Positions 1-7,729 of a stretch of 64,000 nt of DNA are shown here, one piece after another. The stretch is from Phycisphaerales bacterium (GTDB taxonomy: Bacteria > Planctomycetota > Phycisphaerae > Phycisphaerales > UBA1924): positions 62,001 to 126,000 of the forward strand of contig DASPKU010000008.1 in NCBI GenBank assembly GCA_035627955.1, written 5' to 3'. A program made the position numbers and the translations under genes. Position 1 is the first letter of the stretch. Every line of letters begins with the position of its first letter. The notes under the pieces were generated by a model, which saw nothing but the letters and a program-made list of their open reading frames with translations, was not told where the DNA came from and ran no database searches.

Positions 1-1280
1 TTCAATGGCGCGGCCTCATAGCCCAGACCACCGGCGAGCCCGAGCTCCGCGCCCACCTCGCCTCTGCCACCCGGCGCGGCTACGCCGGGTTCGACCCCAC
101 TTCCGACTCCTTCACCATCGGCAACATGGTCCCCATGATGCTCCTGGCCCACTTCCAGCGCGCCGGCCACATCCCGGTCGTGGTTGGCGGCGGCGGCACC
201 GGCCTCATCGGCGACCCCTCGGGCAAAACCGCCGAGCGCCAGCTCCTCACCCGCGAGAAGGTCGAGGCCAACGTCGCCAGCCAGAAACGGATCTTCGAGA
301 AGATCATCGACTTCAGCGGCCCCCGCGCCGGCATCATGGTCAACAACGCCGACTGGCTCTGCGCTATCAGCTACCTCGAGGCGCTCCGCGACATCGGCAA
401 GTACTTCAGCGTCAACGCCATGATCCAAAAGGAGTCGGTCCGCGAGCGCCTCAGCAACCGCGACCAGGGCATCAGCTACACCGAGTTCTCCTACATGGTC
501 CTCCAGGCCTACGACTTCCTGCACCTGCACCAGAAGCACGGCGTCACTATGCAGCTGGGCGGCAGTGACCAGTGGGGCAACATCACCGCCGGCACCGACC
601 TCATCCGCAAGGTCCACGCCGCCAGCGGCTCAACAGGCCCCGCCCCCGACGTCCACGGCCTCACCACCCCCCTCATCACCAAGGCCGACGGCACCAAGTT
701 CGGCAAGACCGAGTCCGGCGCCGTTTGGATGACCGCCGACCGCACCAGCCCCTACGCCTTCTACCAGTTCTGGCTCAACGCCGACGACGCCGACGTCGAG
801 CGCTTCCTCAAAACCTTCACCTTCCTCCCGCGCGAGCGCATCGAAGAGCTCATGCTCCTCCAAAAGAGCAACCCCGGCGCCCGCGAGGCCCAGCGCGCCC
901 TCGCCCGCAGCGTCACCGAGATGCTCCACGGCAAGACCGAGCTCGACCACGCCGAGGCCGCGGCCAAGGCCCTCTTCTCCGGCGAGATCGCCGGCCTCCC
1001 CGAGAAGACCCTGCTCGAGGCCCTCGCCAGCGTCCCCAGCAGCGACCAGCCGCGCACGCAGCTCGAGGGCGACGGCGTGCCCATCCTCGACCTGCTCGTC
1101 ACCACCGGCCTCGCCGCGAGCAAGCGCGAAGCCAAGGAGTTCCTCGCCGGCGGCTCCGTCGCCCTCAACGGCCGCAAGGTCGGCCCCGAGGACCGCGCCA
1201 GAACCGCCGACCTGCTCCACGGCTCCATCATCGCCCTCCGCCGCGGCAAGAAGAACTGGCACGTGACCCGCTGGAAGTAG
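1..1280 (+). CDS. tyrS: Tyrosine--tRNA ligase, 5' end outside the window
   Basis: Charges tRNA-Tyr with tyrosine in the cytoplasm (class Ic aminoacyl-tRNA synthetase). The reading frame is open from base 3, so the gene starts left of the window; the first visible residues (RGLIAQTT, then GFDPTSDSFTIGN) belong to the conserved N-terminal part of the Rossmann domain. The HIGH-equivalent motif reads TIGN, with Thr where His is usual; whether that is normal for this lineage cannot be told here. Further landmarks are QLGGSDQWGNI in the tyrosine/ATP site and KFGKT in the KMSKS position. The C-terminal ~70 residues (LLVTTGLAASKREAKEF...VALNGRKV) form an S4-like RNA-binding domain. A downstream ATG at 126 is in frame, but the family homology upstream of it shows it is not the start. 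The next gene follows by 50 bp on the same strand. Confidence 0.95.
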   Translation, partial: QWRGLIAQTTGEPELRAHLASATRRGYAGFDPTSDSFTIGNMVPMMLLAHFQRAGHIPVVVGGGGTGLIGDPSGKTAERQLLTREKVEANVASQKRIFEKIIDFSGPRAGIMVNNADWLCAISYLEALRDIGKYFSVNAMIQKESVRERLSNRDQGISYTEFSYMVLQAYDFLHLHQKHGVTMQLGGSDQWGNITAGTDLIRKVHAASGSTGPAPDVHGLTTPLITKADGTKFGKTESGAVWMTADRTSPYAFYQFWLNADDADVERFLKTFTFLPRERIEELMLLQKSNPGAREAQRALARSVTEMLHGKTELDHAEAAAKALFSGEIAGLPEKTLLEALASVPSSDQPRTQLEGDGVPILDLLVTTGLAASKREAKEFLAGGSVALNGRKVGPEDRARTADLLHGSIIALRRGKKNWHVTRWK

Positions 1281-1330
1281 CTGGTAGACTGCAAACCGCC
1301 CTCGGCTCAGCCGATGGCCTGGAGGTCCGG

Positions 1331-2317
1331 ATGTCCCCCCTCATGCACAAGCTCGGCGCGTCATTGGCCGTCTCACTCGTGCTCGCCTCCACGAGCACGG
1401 CCCAGGTCGATCGCTTCAACAAGCCGCGCGACCAGCGCCAGCCGGAAACCAAGCAGCCCGCCAAGGCGCCCGCGAAAGAAGTGAAGTGGCCCGCGACCCC
1501 CGTCAAGGACCTCAACGCCCAGAAGGACTTCCGCAACAAGAAGCCCCCGGCCTTCAAGGTTGAGAAGTGGCTGAACAAGGAGCCCGACCGCGAGAATAGG
1601 GTCGTCCTCATCGACTTCTGGGCCACCTGGTGCGGCCCCTGCCGGCGCGTCATCCCCGAGCTCAAGGCCTGGCAGGAGAAGTACAAGGACGACCTCGTCG
1701 TCATCGGCATCAGCAACGAGGCCCCGCGCGAGGTCGAGAACTTCATGCGCGCCCAGCAGATCACCTACGCCATGGCCATCGACACCAAGCAGACGATGTC
1801 CAAGGCCATCGGCATCGGCGGCATCCCCCACGTGCTCGTGATCAGCAGCGACGGCATCGTCCGCTGGCAGGGCTTCCCCGGCGGCGAGGACCCGCTCACC
1901 GAAGAGAAGCTCGCCCAGATCATCGAGGCCGACAAGGCCATGCGCGCCCGGGCGGAGGCCGAGGCGCAGGACACCCAGAAGCCCGACGCCGCGCCCGAGA
2001 AGGACAAGCCCCGGAAGACCACCGCCCCCGAGCGCATGCGCACCGACCGCCCCGCGCGCACACCCACCGACTACACACTCCCCGACTCCTCCGACGAGCT
2101 CCGCGCCCACATCGAGAAGCTCCGCCAGCAGCGCAAGGACATCGAGGCCGACAACGCCCGCCTCCGCGCCAAGATCAAGGAGCTCGAGGGCAAGAAGGAC
2201 GCCGACGGAGCCATCACCGGCGCGTACCTCGAGATCAGCGCGAACGCCACCAAGCTCACCAAGCTCAACGCCGAGCTCGACGCCGCGGAAGCCAAGCTCA
2301 AGACCCTCAAGCCCTGA
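1331..2317 (+). CDS. Secreted thioredoxin-like (TlpA/AhpC-TSA type) protein with a coiled-coil tail
   Basis: Probable exported thiol-disulfide oxidoreductase, 328 aa. The ATG at 1331 follows GGAGG closely and opens a Sec-type signal peptide (LGASLAVSLVLASTSTAQ). A basic, Pro-rich linker (about residues 28-70) leads into a thioredoxin fold with FWATWCGPC (Cys101 and Cys104 redox pair), VVIGISNE and a cis-Pro-type GIPHVL motif. Residues ~200-328 are an addition: a charged Pro/Lys linker, then a heptad-like Glu/Lys/Leu segment (DELRAHIEKLRQQRKDI...) likely to be a coiled coil. Role inferred: reduction or isomerisation of disulfides in envelope proteins, with the tail possibly tethering or oligomerising it. 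It ends 4 bp before the stop of the opposing methyltransferase gene. Confidence 0.85.
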   Translation: MSPLMHKLGASLAVSLVLASTSTAQVDRFNKPRDQRQPETKQPAKAPAKEVKWPATPVKDLNAQKDFRNKKPPAFKVEKWLNKEPDRENRVVLIDFWATWCGPCRRVIPELKAWQEKYKDDLVVIGISNEAPREVENFMRAQQITYAMAIDTKQTMSKAIGIGGIPHVLVISSDGIVRWQGFPGGEDPLTEEKLAQIIEADKAMRARAEAEAQDTQKPDAAPEKDKPRKTTAPERMRTDRPARTPTDYTLPDSSDELRAHIEKLRQQRKDIEADNARLRAKIKELEGKKDADGAITGAYLEISANATKLTKLNAELDAAEAKLKTLKP

Positions 2318-2321
2318 GCCT

Positions 2322-2987
2322 CTACGAGATCGGCGTCAGCCGCGCCACCCAGTTGAACCCCGCCCGCCGCAGCTCCACCACGCGCAACCCCGCCTCCCCC
2401 GCCAGGCGCTCTAGGCCGCGCCGCGTGTACATCGGCACGCTGAACCCGTTGCACCGCCGCAGCAGCCAGTAGCCGTACCCGGTCACGCACCGCGCCAGGA
2501 TTAGCAGCGTGATCTCCCGTGGCCCCTCCACCCGCAGCCCCCGCGCCAGGTTCGCCAGCGCCCTCTCTCGATCGGGCACAAACTCCAGCACCCCCGCGCA
2601 CACCACCTTGTCGTACACCGGCTCCAGCCGCACCGTCGCCAGGTCGCCGTGCACGCCCTCCACCCTGAGCCGTTCCCGCACCCGCTCCAACATCGGCCGC
2701 AGTGCATCCAGCGCCGTCACCCGCGCCCCCGCCGCCACCAGCGCCTCGGTGTAGTGCCCCGCCCCGCACCCCGCGTCCAGCACCCGTTCGCCCGGCCTCA
2801 CCGCGGCCATCTGCATCACCACCGGCGTCTCGATGGACCGCAGGTGCGCCCACAGCCCGCGCCGCGACTTCGCGTCGTACTGGTCCGCACGCTCCGCGAA
2901 GTACCGGCGCGCACGGTCGCTCGTCCACCGTGCCGCGTTCTCGCCGCCCGCCGCGCCCGCACTCGTATTCGCAGCGTCCCCCGTCAC
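2322..2987 (-). CDS. Class I SAM-dependent methyltransferase
   Basis: Predicted 221-aa methyltransferase of unknown substrate. Motif I is LDAGCGAGHY, followed by the acidic residue of strand beta2 (ALDALRPML) and a motif II-like VVCAGVLEFVPD, the usual class I order. I place the start at GTG 2987 because it overlaps the TGA of the upstream cls gene as GTGA (4 bp), a common arrangement for translational coupling. The longer ATG start at 3053 would overlap cls by 70 bp and add only an Ala/Glu-rich stretch. The conserved N-terminal RARRYFAERADQYDAKSR (phosphatidylethanolamine/ubiquinone methyltransferase-like) fits either start. Co-transcription with cardiolipin synthase hints at a lipid substrate, which is an inference. 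It converges on the thioredoxin-like gene with 4 bp between stops. Confidence 0.8.
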   Translation of the reverse strand: MTGDAANTSAGAAGGENAARWTSDRARRYFAERADQYDAKSRRGLWAHLRSIETPVVMQMAAVRPGERVLDAGCGAGHYTEALVAAGARVTALDALRPMLERVRERLRVEGVHGDLATVRLEPVYDKVVCAGVLEFVPDRERALANLARGLRVEGPREITLLILARCVTGYGYWLLRRCNGFSVPMYTRRGLERLAGEAGLRVVELRRAGFNWVARLTPIS

Positions 2988-4429
2988 AGCAGCGGGCTCA
3001 GCAGCATGGCCGCGTTCTGCGTCAGCTTCCGCCACGTCGGCCGCCGCTTCCACCCCTCCGCCGTCACCTTCTCCGAGTCCATGATGTACTGGCTCTGCAC
3101 GAACCGCAGCTTCGCCGTGGCCTCCTGCTCGTACAGCAGCAGGTTGAGCTCAAAGTTCAGGAAGAACGAGCGGATGTCGAAGTTCGCCGAGCCGATCATC
3201 GAGAACCCGTCGTCCACCGTCATCGTCTTGGCGTGCAGCATGCCCGCGCGGTTCAAGTACATGTTGACTTTCGCGTCCAGCAGCTGCGCGAAGTAGCTCC
3301 GCGCCGCGGCGTCCGCGAGCACGTTGTCGCTCGCGTGCGGCATCACCACGTCCACCTGCACCCCCCGCGCCGCCGCCAGCCGCAGCGCCGTCACCAGCGC
3401 CTCGTCGGGCACGAAGTACGGCGTCGTGATGATTACCCGCGTGTGCGCCGAGTGCAGCGCCTCGATGATCACGTCCCGCATGATCGCGTTGAGCCCGCCG
3501 CTCGGGCCCGTGGGCACGACCTGGATCGGCGTGCGGTCGGGCGTGTGCGGCGGCGGGAAGAGCCCCTCGGGCTTGATCGACTCCTCCGTCTCGAAGCACC
3601 AGTCGTCCAGGAATACCGCCTGCAGCTGGTTGACCGTCGGCCCCACGATCCGCGCCGTCAGGTCCTGCCACGTGCCGCCCCGGCGCGTGCCGATGCTGGC
3701 CCGCACGATGTTGTGCGAGCCGGTGTACGCCACCAGCCCGTCGATGATCGCCAGCTTGCGGTGGTTCCGCAGATCCAGGCGCGAGAGCAGCCGCCGCAGG
3801 TTCCGCACCGGCAGGTTCGCCCGCACCTCTACGCCCTGCTCCTCCAGCCGGTCCGCCAGATCGCTGAAGAAGAAGAACGACCCCGCCGCGTCCGCCAGCA
3901 CGCGGCACTTCACCCCCCGCTGCGCCGCCCGCGCCAGCGCCGCCCCCACCCGCCGCCCCACGTCGTCATCCTCGAAGATGAAGTACAGCAGGTGCACGCT
4001 CGTCTTCGCCCCGTCGATCTCCTCGATCAGGCGATCGACGAACTTGGCCGTGTGCGGCATCAGATCGACCTGGTTCCCGCCCAGGATCGGCATGCCAACC
4101 AGAGACTCCGCGACGTTCACCAGCCGCCGCTGGTGCTCGTCGATCTGCGGTTTGGCGACAAACGCCCGGTTCACGCCCGGGTGTTTGGCCATCTGCTCGA
4201 GGTGCACCGACTGCACGTACTTTCGGGCCCGCTTCCGCCCCAGCCGCCGCTCCCCGATCAGGAAGTACAGCAGCAGCCCCAGCCACGGCAGTGTGAGGCT
4301 CACCGCCAGCCACGCCAGCGCCACCACCGGCCGCTGCGGGCGCGAGATCACCACGTAGAACATCCAGCCGCGGATGAGCCACTCCGCGACTTCGAGAAAG
4401 AACGAGATATCGAGGTTCGTCCACGGCAT
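2984..4429 (-). CDS. cls: Cardiolipin synthase (phospholipase D superfamily)
   Basis: Membrane enzyme that condenses two phosphatidylglycerol molecules (or PG with PE) into cardiolipin. The 481-aa length is typical. Two N-terminal hydrophobic segments (about residues 5-30 and 35-60, including PQRPVVALAWLAVSLTLP) precede two catalytic HKD motifs: H223-x-K225-x4-D230 (HRKLAIID, followed by GSHN) and H399-x-K401-x4-D406 (HAKTMTVDD, followed by IGSANFD). Both are intact, so the protein should be active. Its TGA overlaps the GTG of the downstream methyltransferase by 4 bp, implying a two-gene operon. Confidence 0.93.
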   Translation of the reverse strand: MPWTNLDISFFLEVAEWLIRGWMFYVVISRPQRPVVALAWLAVSLTLPWLGLLLYFLIGERRLGRKRARKYVQSVHLEQMAKHPGVNRAFVAKPQIDEHQRRLVNVAESLVGMPILGGNQVDLMPHTAKFVDRLIEEIDGAKTSVHLLYFIFEDDDVGRRVGAALARAAQRGVKCRVLADAAGSFFFFSDLADRLEEQGVEVRANLPVRNLRRLLSRLDLRNHRKLAIIDGLVAYTGSHNIVRASIGTRRGGTWQDLTARIVGPTVNQLQAVFLDDWCFETEESIKPEGLFPPPHTPDRTPIQVVPTGPSGGLNAIMRDVIIEALHSAHTRVIITTPYFVPDEALVTALRLAAARGVQVDVVMPHASDNVLADAAARSYFAQLLDAKVNMYLNRAGMLHAKTMTVDDGFSMIGSANFDIRSFFLNFELNLLLYEQEATAKLRFVQSQYIMDSEKVTAEGWKRRPTWRKLTQNAAMLLSPLL

Positions 4430-4477
4430 GCCGGCGCGAGCGCGCCCGGAGTGTACGGGCCGCCGCCGTTTCCTGCG

Positions 4478-5104
4478 TCAGCGCCCCGTGCGGGGCGCCC
4501 GTGCTGGCGCGTTATCTGCTTCGCAGAACGCGTCGAACCAGTCGAGCGACCGCTCGCCGGCAGCCTCCTCCTGCACGCTCCCGCCGCCCCGCCCGCGCCC
4601 GTGGCGCGTCGGCGACGAGCCCTCGCCGCCAGTAACCCGCCCCCAGCGTGTCGCCACCGGCGTCTGCTCCCGTGCCGATGCGCGGGCGCACAGCTCAAGG
4701 TCATTCCCGTCGGGGTCCTTGATGCCCACGGTCAGGCTGCGCCCGCGGGTAAGAAGTGGGGTGGTCGCCGCACCCAGCAGGCGGGCGAGCATGTAGCGGT
4801 CCAGCAGCTCCGAGCTGCTCTCAAGCTCCAGCAGCAGCCCATGGGAGGTCGCCCCCCGCTGGTCGCGCGTGAGCACGATCGAGCGGTACCCGTGCGCCAG
4901 CAGCGGCGACACCAGGACGAGGCGGTTGTCCGTATACCCGTACCCCTCCGCGGGAACGAAGCCGAGCAGGTCGAAGTAGAACTTGCGGGCGACTTCCAGG
5001 TCCGCGACCCACAGAACGACAGGAGTCGCCGGGCGCGGGCCCGGCAGCTCGCGAGCGAGGCCGTAGCCGGTGTGTGCAAGAGCGTCAAAGGGCTGGCTGT
5101 ACAT
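4478..5104 (-). CDS. VOC-family (glyoxalase/bleomycin resistance/dioxygenase-like) protein
   Basis: 208-aa protein with one recognisable vicinal-oxygen-chelate fold. The stretch PVVLWVADLEVARKFYFDLLGF is the typical first beta-alpha-beta unit, and DPDGNDLELCAR is the usual C-terminal metal-site strand. The ATG at 5104 is preceded by GGAGG with good spacing; the longer frame to 5221 lacks this. Substrate unknown: members include glyoxalases, dioxygenases and resistance proteins. The C-terminal ~60 residues after the VOC fold are low-complexity (HGRGRGGG), and the last codons contain an 8-bp GC hairpin (4481-4498). It may be a second domain decayed to a tail. Confidence 0.75.
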   Translation of the reverse strand: MYSQPFDALAHTGYGLARELPGPRPATPVVLWVADLEVARKFYFDLLGFVPAEGYGYTDNRLVLVSPLLAHGYRSIVLTRDQRGATSHGLLLELESSSELLDRYMLARLLGAATTPLLTRGRSLTVGIKDPDGNDLELCARASAREQTPVATRWGRVTGGEGSSPTRHGRGRGGGSVQEEAAGERSLDWFDAFCEADNAPARAPRTGR

Positions 5105-5195
5105 GAGGCCTCCGGTCCGAGAACTGGGGAGAGAACGGGCCCAAGTCTCGCGGGAGGGGCTTAAGGACCTCTCAATGCCGGGTGAATCAGCCGGG

Positions 5196-6716
5196 TCAGG
5201 CGTGCACTGGCTCGGGGGCACGCTCGATCGCAGCCGAGACGGCCGGCTGAAGCGGCGGCAGCGGCAACCGCACGCGGAAGGTGCAGCCGCCCTCGGGGTC
5301 GTTCCGCAGGTCGATGGTGCCCCCGTGCAGGTCCACGATGCTCTTGGAAATCGTGAGGCCCAGGCCGCTGCCGCGGCGCGTCGCCGCCTTGCTGGGGGCC
5401 TGCTGGAACCGATCGAAGATCCGCTCCGCGTACTCCGCGGGCACGCCCGGCCCCTGGTCCTTCACCGTGAACACCAGCATCCCGTGTTCCACACCTGTCT
5501 GCGGCGGCTCGTACCCCAGCCGGATGAACACCGAATCGCCCTTCTTCGAGAACTGCACGGCGTTGCGGATGAGGTTGTCGGCCACGACCCGCAGCAGCTC
5601 CGCATCGCCCCGGATCAGCGCCTCGGGCTCGTTCTCCGCCGCGTCGTACAGCGTCAACGCCAGCTTCACGCCGTGCTGGCGGGCGTACAGCGTCGAGTGC
5701 TCCACCGCGTCGAGCACCACGTCGTTCATCGGCACAACCGCTTCCGCCACGAACTGCTTGCCGTGCCCGAAGCGCGCGAGCATCAGGAAGCTCTCCACGA
5801 GCTTCCCCAGCCACCGCATTTCTTCCTCAACGCTCAGCACGAACCGCTCGTAGGGCTCCAGCGCCCGACGCGTCTCCGCCAGCTGCTTGGGATCGATCCC
5901 CGGCACGCTGTACCGCGGCGCCGCCCGCATCTGCTTGAGCACCTGGGCCTCGGTCAGCAGCGCTGACAGCGGCGTCTTGAGCTCGTGGCTCACTTCCGAC
6001 ATGAACCGCTCCTGGCTGCGGAAAGCAACTGCCATCCGCTCCAGCATCTTGTTCAGGTCGCGGGTCATCTGCCCGATCTCGTCCTCGCCCGCGGGTATCT
6101 CCACCCGCTCGTCCAGTCGCGTCGGCGACACCTCCCGCACGGCCCTGGCTACGCGGTCGATCCGCTTCACCACCACGCCCGAGACCATCCACCCGCCGAC
6201 GCCCGAACCGATAAGCCCGACGACGAGCCCCGCCGCGAGCATCGTGATGAGCGAGCTGTGCATCCGGTCAAACGCTGCCAGCGACAGGGCCGCGTAGATC
6301 TTGACCGGCTGCCCGTCCACGTCCGCGGTGGTCACAGCGACCTGGTACCTCTCCTGCTCGCCTGTCTCCGGGTTCGTGGCCTTGATGATCGAGTCGTTCG
6401 CGGCTTCGGCGCCGAAGAACCCCTCGCGGGCCGTGGTGCCGATCGCCACGTTCTGCGCGTTGCGCACCTCGATCGTCAGCCCCGCCCGGTCCAGCTCGGA
6501 GGACTGCAGGCGCGTCTGCAGGTCCCCCAGCCCGCCATCCCGCAGCGACTGCACGATCCGCGGCACGGCGTCCTCGAGCCGCTGCTCGACCTCCCGGCGC
6601 ACGAAAACCTCCCGCGCGAGCGGGAGGGCGATGACGAGCCCAAGCTGGAAGAGCCCCGTCCAGATGAAGAACGCGAGGGCGAGGCGGAAACGGAGCGTGC
6701 GAACCAGCGGTGGCAA
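5196..6716 (-). CDS. Membrane sensor histidine kinase with HAMP domain
   Basis: Inner-membrane two-component sensor, 506 aa. Order: TM1 (about residues 12-35), periplasmic sensor of ~150 residues, TM2 (LITMLAAGLVVGLIGSGVGG), HAMP linker, HisKA dimerisation helix with SHELKTPLSALL (phospho-acceptor His244), then HATPase_c with the N box (DNLIRNAVQ), the G1 box (DQGPGVP) and the G2 box (GSGLGLTI). The start appears to be TTG at 6716, placed 7 nt after GAGGGG; no ATG or GTG lies upstream in frame. It lies 39 bp downstream of its likely partner response regulator, so the two form an operon. The periplasmic domain matches nothing I recognise; the signal is unknown. Confidence 0.92.
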   Translation of the reverse strand: MPPLVRTLRFRLALAFFIWTGLFQLGLVIALPLAREVFVRREVEQRLEDAVPRIVQSLRDGGLGDLQTRLQSSELDRAGLTIEVRNAQNVAIGTTAREGFFGAEAANDSIIKATNPETGEQERYQVAVTTADVDGQPVKIYAALSLAAFDRMHSSLITMLAAGLVVGLIGSGVGGWMVSGVVVKRIDRVARAVREVSPTRLDERVEIPAGEDEIGQMTRDLNKMLERMAVAFRSQERFMSEVSHELKTPLSALLTEAQVLKQMRAAPRYSVPGIDPKQLAETRRALEPYERFVLSVEEEMRWLGKLVESFLMLARFGHGKQFVAEAVVPMNDVVLDAVEHSTLYARQHGVKLALTLYDAAENEPEALIRGDAELLRVVADNLIRNAVQFSKKGDSVFIRLGYEPPQTGVEHGMLVFTVKDQGPGVPAEYAERIFDRFQQAPSKAATRRGSGLGLTISKSIVDLHGGTIDLRNDPEGGCTFRVRLPLPPLQPAVSAAIERAPEPVHA

Positions 6717-6755
6717 CTCAGGTCCCCTCGTTCACAGGCCTGTGCTCACCCCCGC

Positions 6756-7433
6756 TCAGGGACGGTGGGCGCTGAACATGTAGCCCGTGCCGATGATCGT
6801 ATGGATCAACGGGGAGTCAAACTCCTTGTCGATCTTGCGGCGGAGCATCGACACGTACACGTCGATGACGTTGGAGGACGTGTCGAAGTTCATGTCCCAC
6901 ACGTGCTCGCCGATCTGTGTGCGGGTCAGCACGCGGTCCGCGTTCCGCATGAAGTACTCCAGCAGCGCGAACTCCTTGCTCGTCAGCTGGATCACCTGCC
7001 CGGCCCGCTTCACGTTCCGCTTCGCGAGGTCGAGCTCGACGTCGCCCACGCGCAGCACCGCCGCCTCCGTCGCCTGCCCGCGACGCAGCAGCGCCCGCAC
7101 CCGCGCGATCAGCTCGTCGAACTCGAAGGGCTTGGCCAGGAAGTCGTCGGCGCCCGCGTTGAGCCCCGCGACCTTGTCGCTGGTGGCGCTGATCGCCGAC
7201 AGGATCAGGATCGGCGTCTTCACGCCCCGCCGGCGGAGGGCACGGCACACGTCCATGCCGTCCCGGTCGGGGAGCATCAGGTCCAGAACCACCACGTCGT
7301 AGGGCGACAGGGCCGCGGCCTCCTCGCCTTCGAACCCGGTGTGGAACGTGTCGACCGCGTAGCCCTGCTCCTTGAGACCCTGGGCGATAGCCGCGGCCAT
7401 CTTCGGGTTGTCTTCGATCACGAGCGTTCGCAT
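6756..7433 (-). CDS. OmpR/PhoB-family response regulator
   Basis: DNA-binding response regulator, 225 aa. The receiver domain (residues 1-115) carries the acidic pair at E7/D8, the phospho-acceptor D51 (VVVLDLMLPD) and the conserved Lys in LAKPFEFDEL. The C-terminal half is a winged helix (RVGDVELDLAKRNVKR..., LTSKEFALLEYFMRN, VWDMNFDT, RRKIDKEF). Start chosen at ATG 7433, where family homology begins (MRTLVIED); an in-frame extension to 7607 would add a Pro/Ser-rich stretch unlike the family. Located directly upstream of the sensor kinase and presumably phosphorylated by it. Downstream of the BON-protein gene, so it may serve the stress genes to the right (inference). Confidence 0.93.
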   Translation of the reverse strand: MRTLVIEDNPKMAAAIAQGLKEQGYAVDTFHTGFEGEEAAALSPYDVVVLDLMLPDRDGMDVCRALRRRGVKTPILILSAISATSDKVAGLNAGADDFLAKPFEFDELIARVRALLRRGQATEAAVLRVGDVELDLAKRNVKRAGQVIQLTSKEFALLEYFMRNADRVLTRTQIGEHVWDMNFDTSSNVIDVYVSMLRRKIDKEFDSPLIHTIIGTGYMFSAHRP

Positions 7434-7655
7434 GGTGGTTGCCTTTGTGGAATCGCCGGAGTTCTCCGGCTGCTGGCTGGGAGGAGGAACGGTCGCACGC
7501 CCGAGGCCCGAGGGGGAAGCAGTGGGGGCGGGCTTCTGCTCCGCCAAACGGTTCTGCGCGCGTCCTGGGGTAGACGTCGCCGGCTGGTTCTGATTCACGC
7601 TGGGCATTGTCGGGTACTCCGCGGGCTTGGCAAGTGGGACCGGACCGGAAAGGCT

Positions 7656-7679
7656 GCCCCGCCCCGCGAAGGGAGGGGC
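7656..7679 (-). terminator. GC-rich hairpin, possible terminator of the BON gene
   Basis: GCCCCGCCC and GGGAGGGGC pair with one mismatch around a 6-nt loop, between the stop of the BON gene and the response-regulator start. No clear T run follows on the minus strand, so factor-independent termination is uncertain. Confidence 0.4.
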
Positions 7680-7729
7680 AACCGAGAAGAAGGAGCTAGC
7701 TAAGTCTGTCAGTCATCTGCACTTCTGAA

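Noticed and set aside
2702-5164. 820-aa plus-strand ORF
   Set aside because: Antisense shadow of the methyltransferase, cls and VOC genes; His/Arg/Pro-rich translation with no domain.
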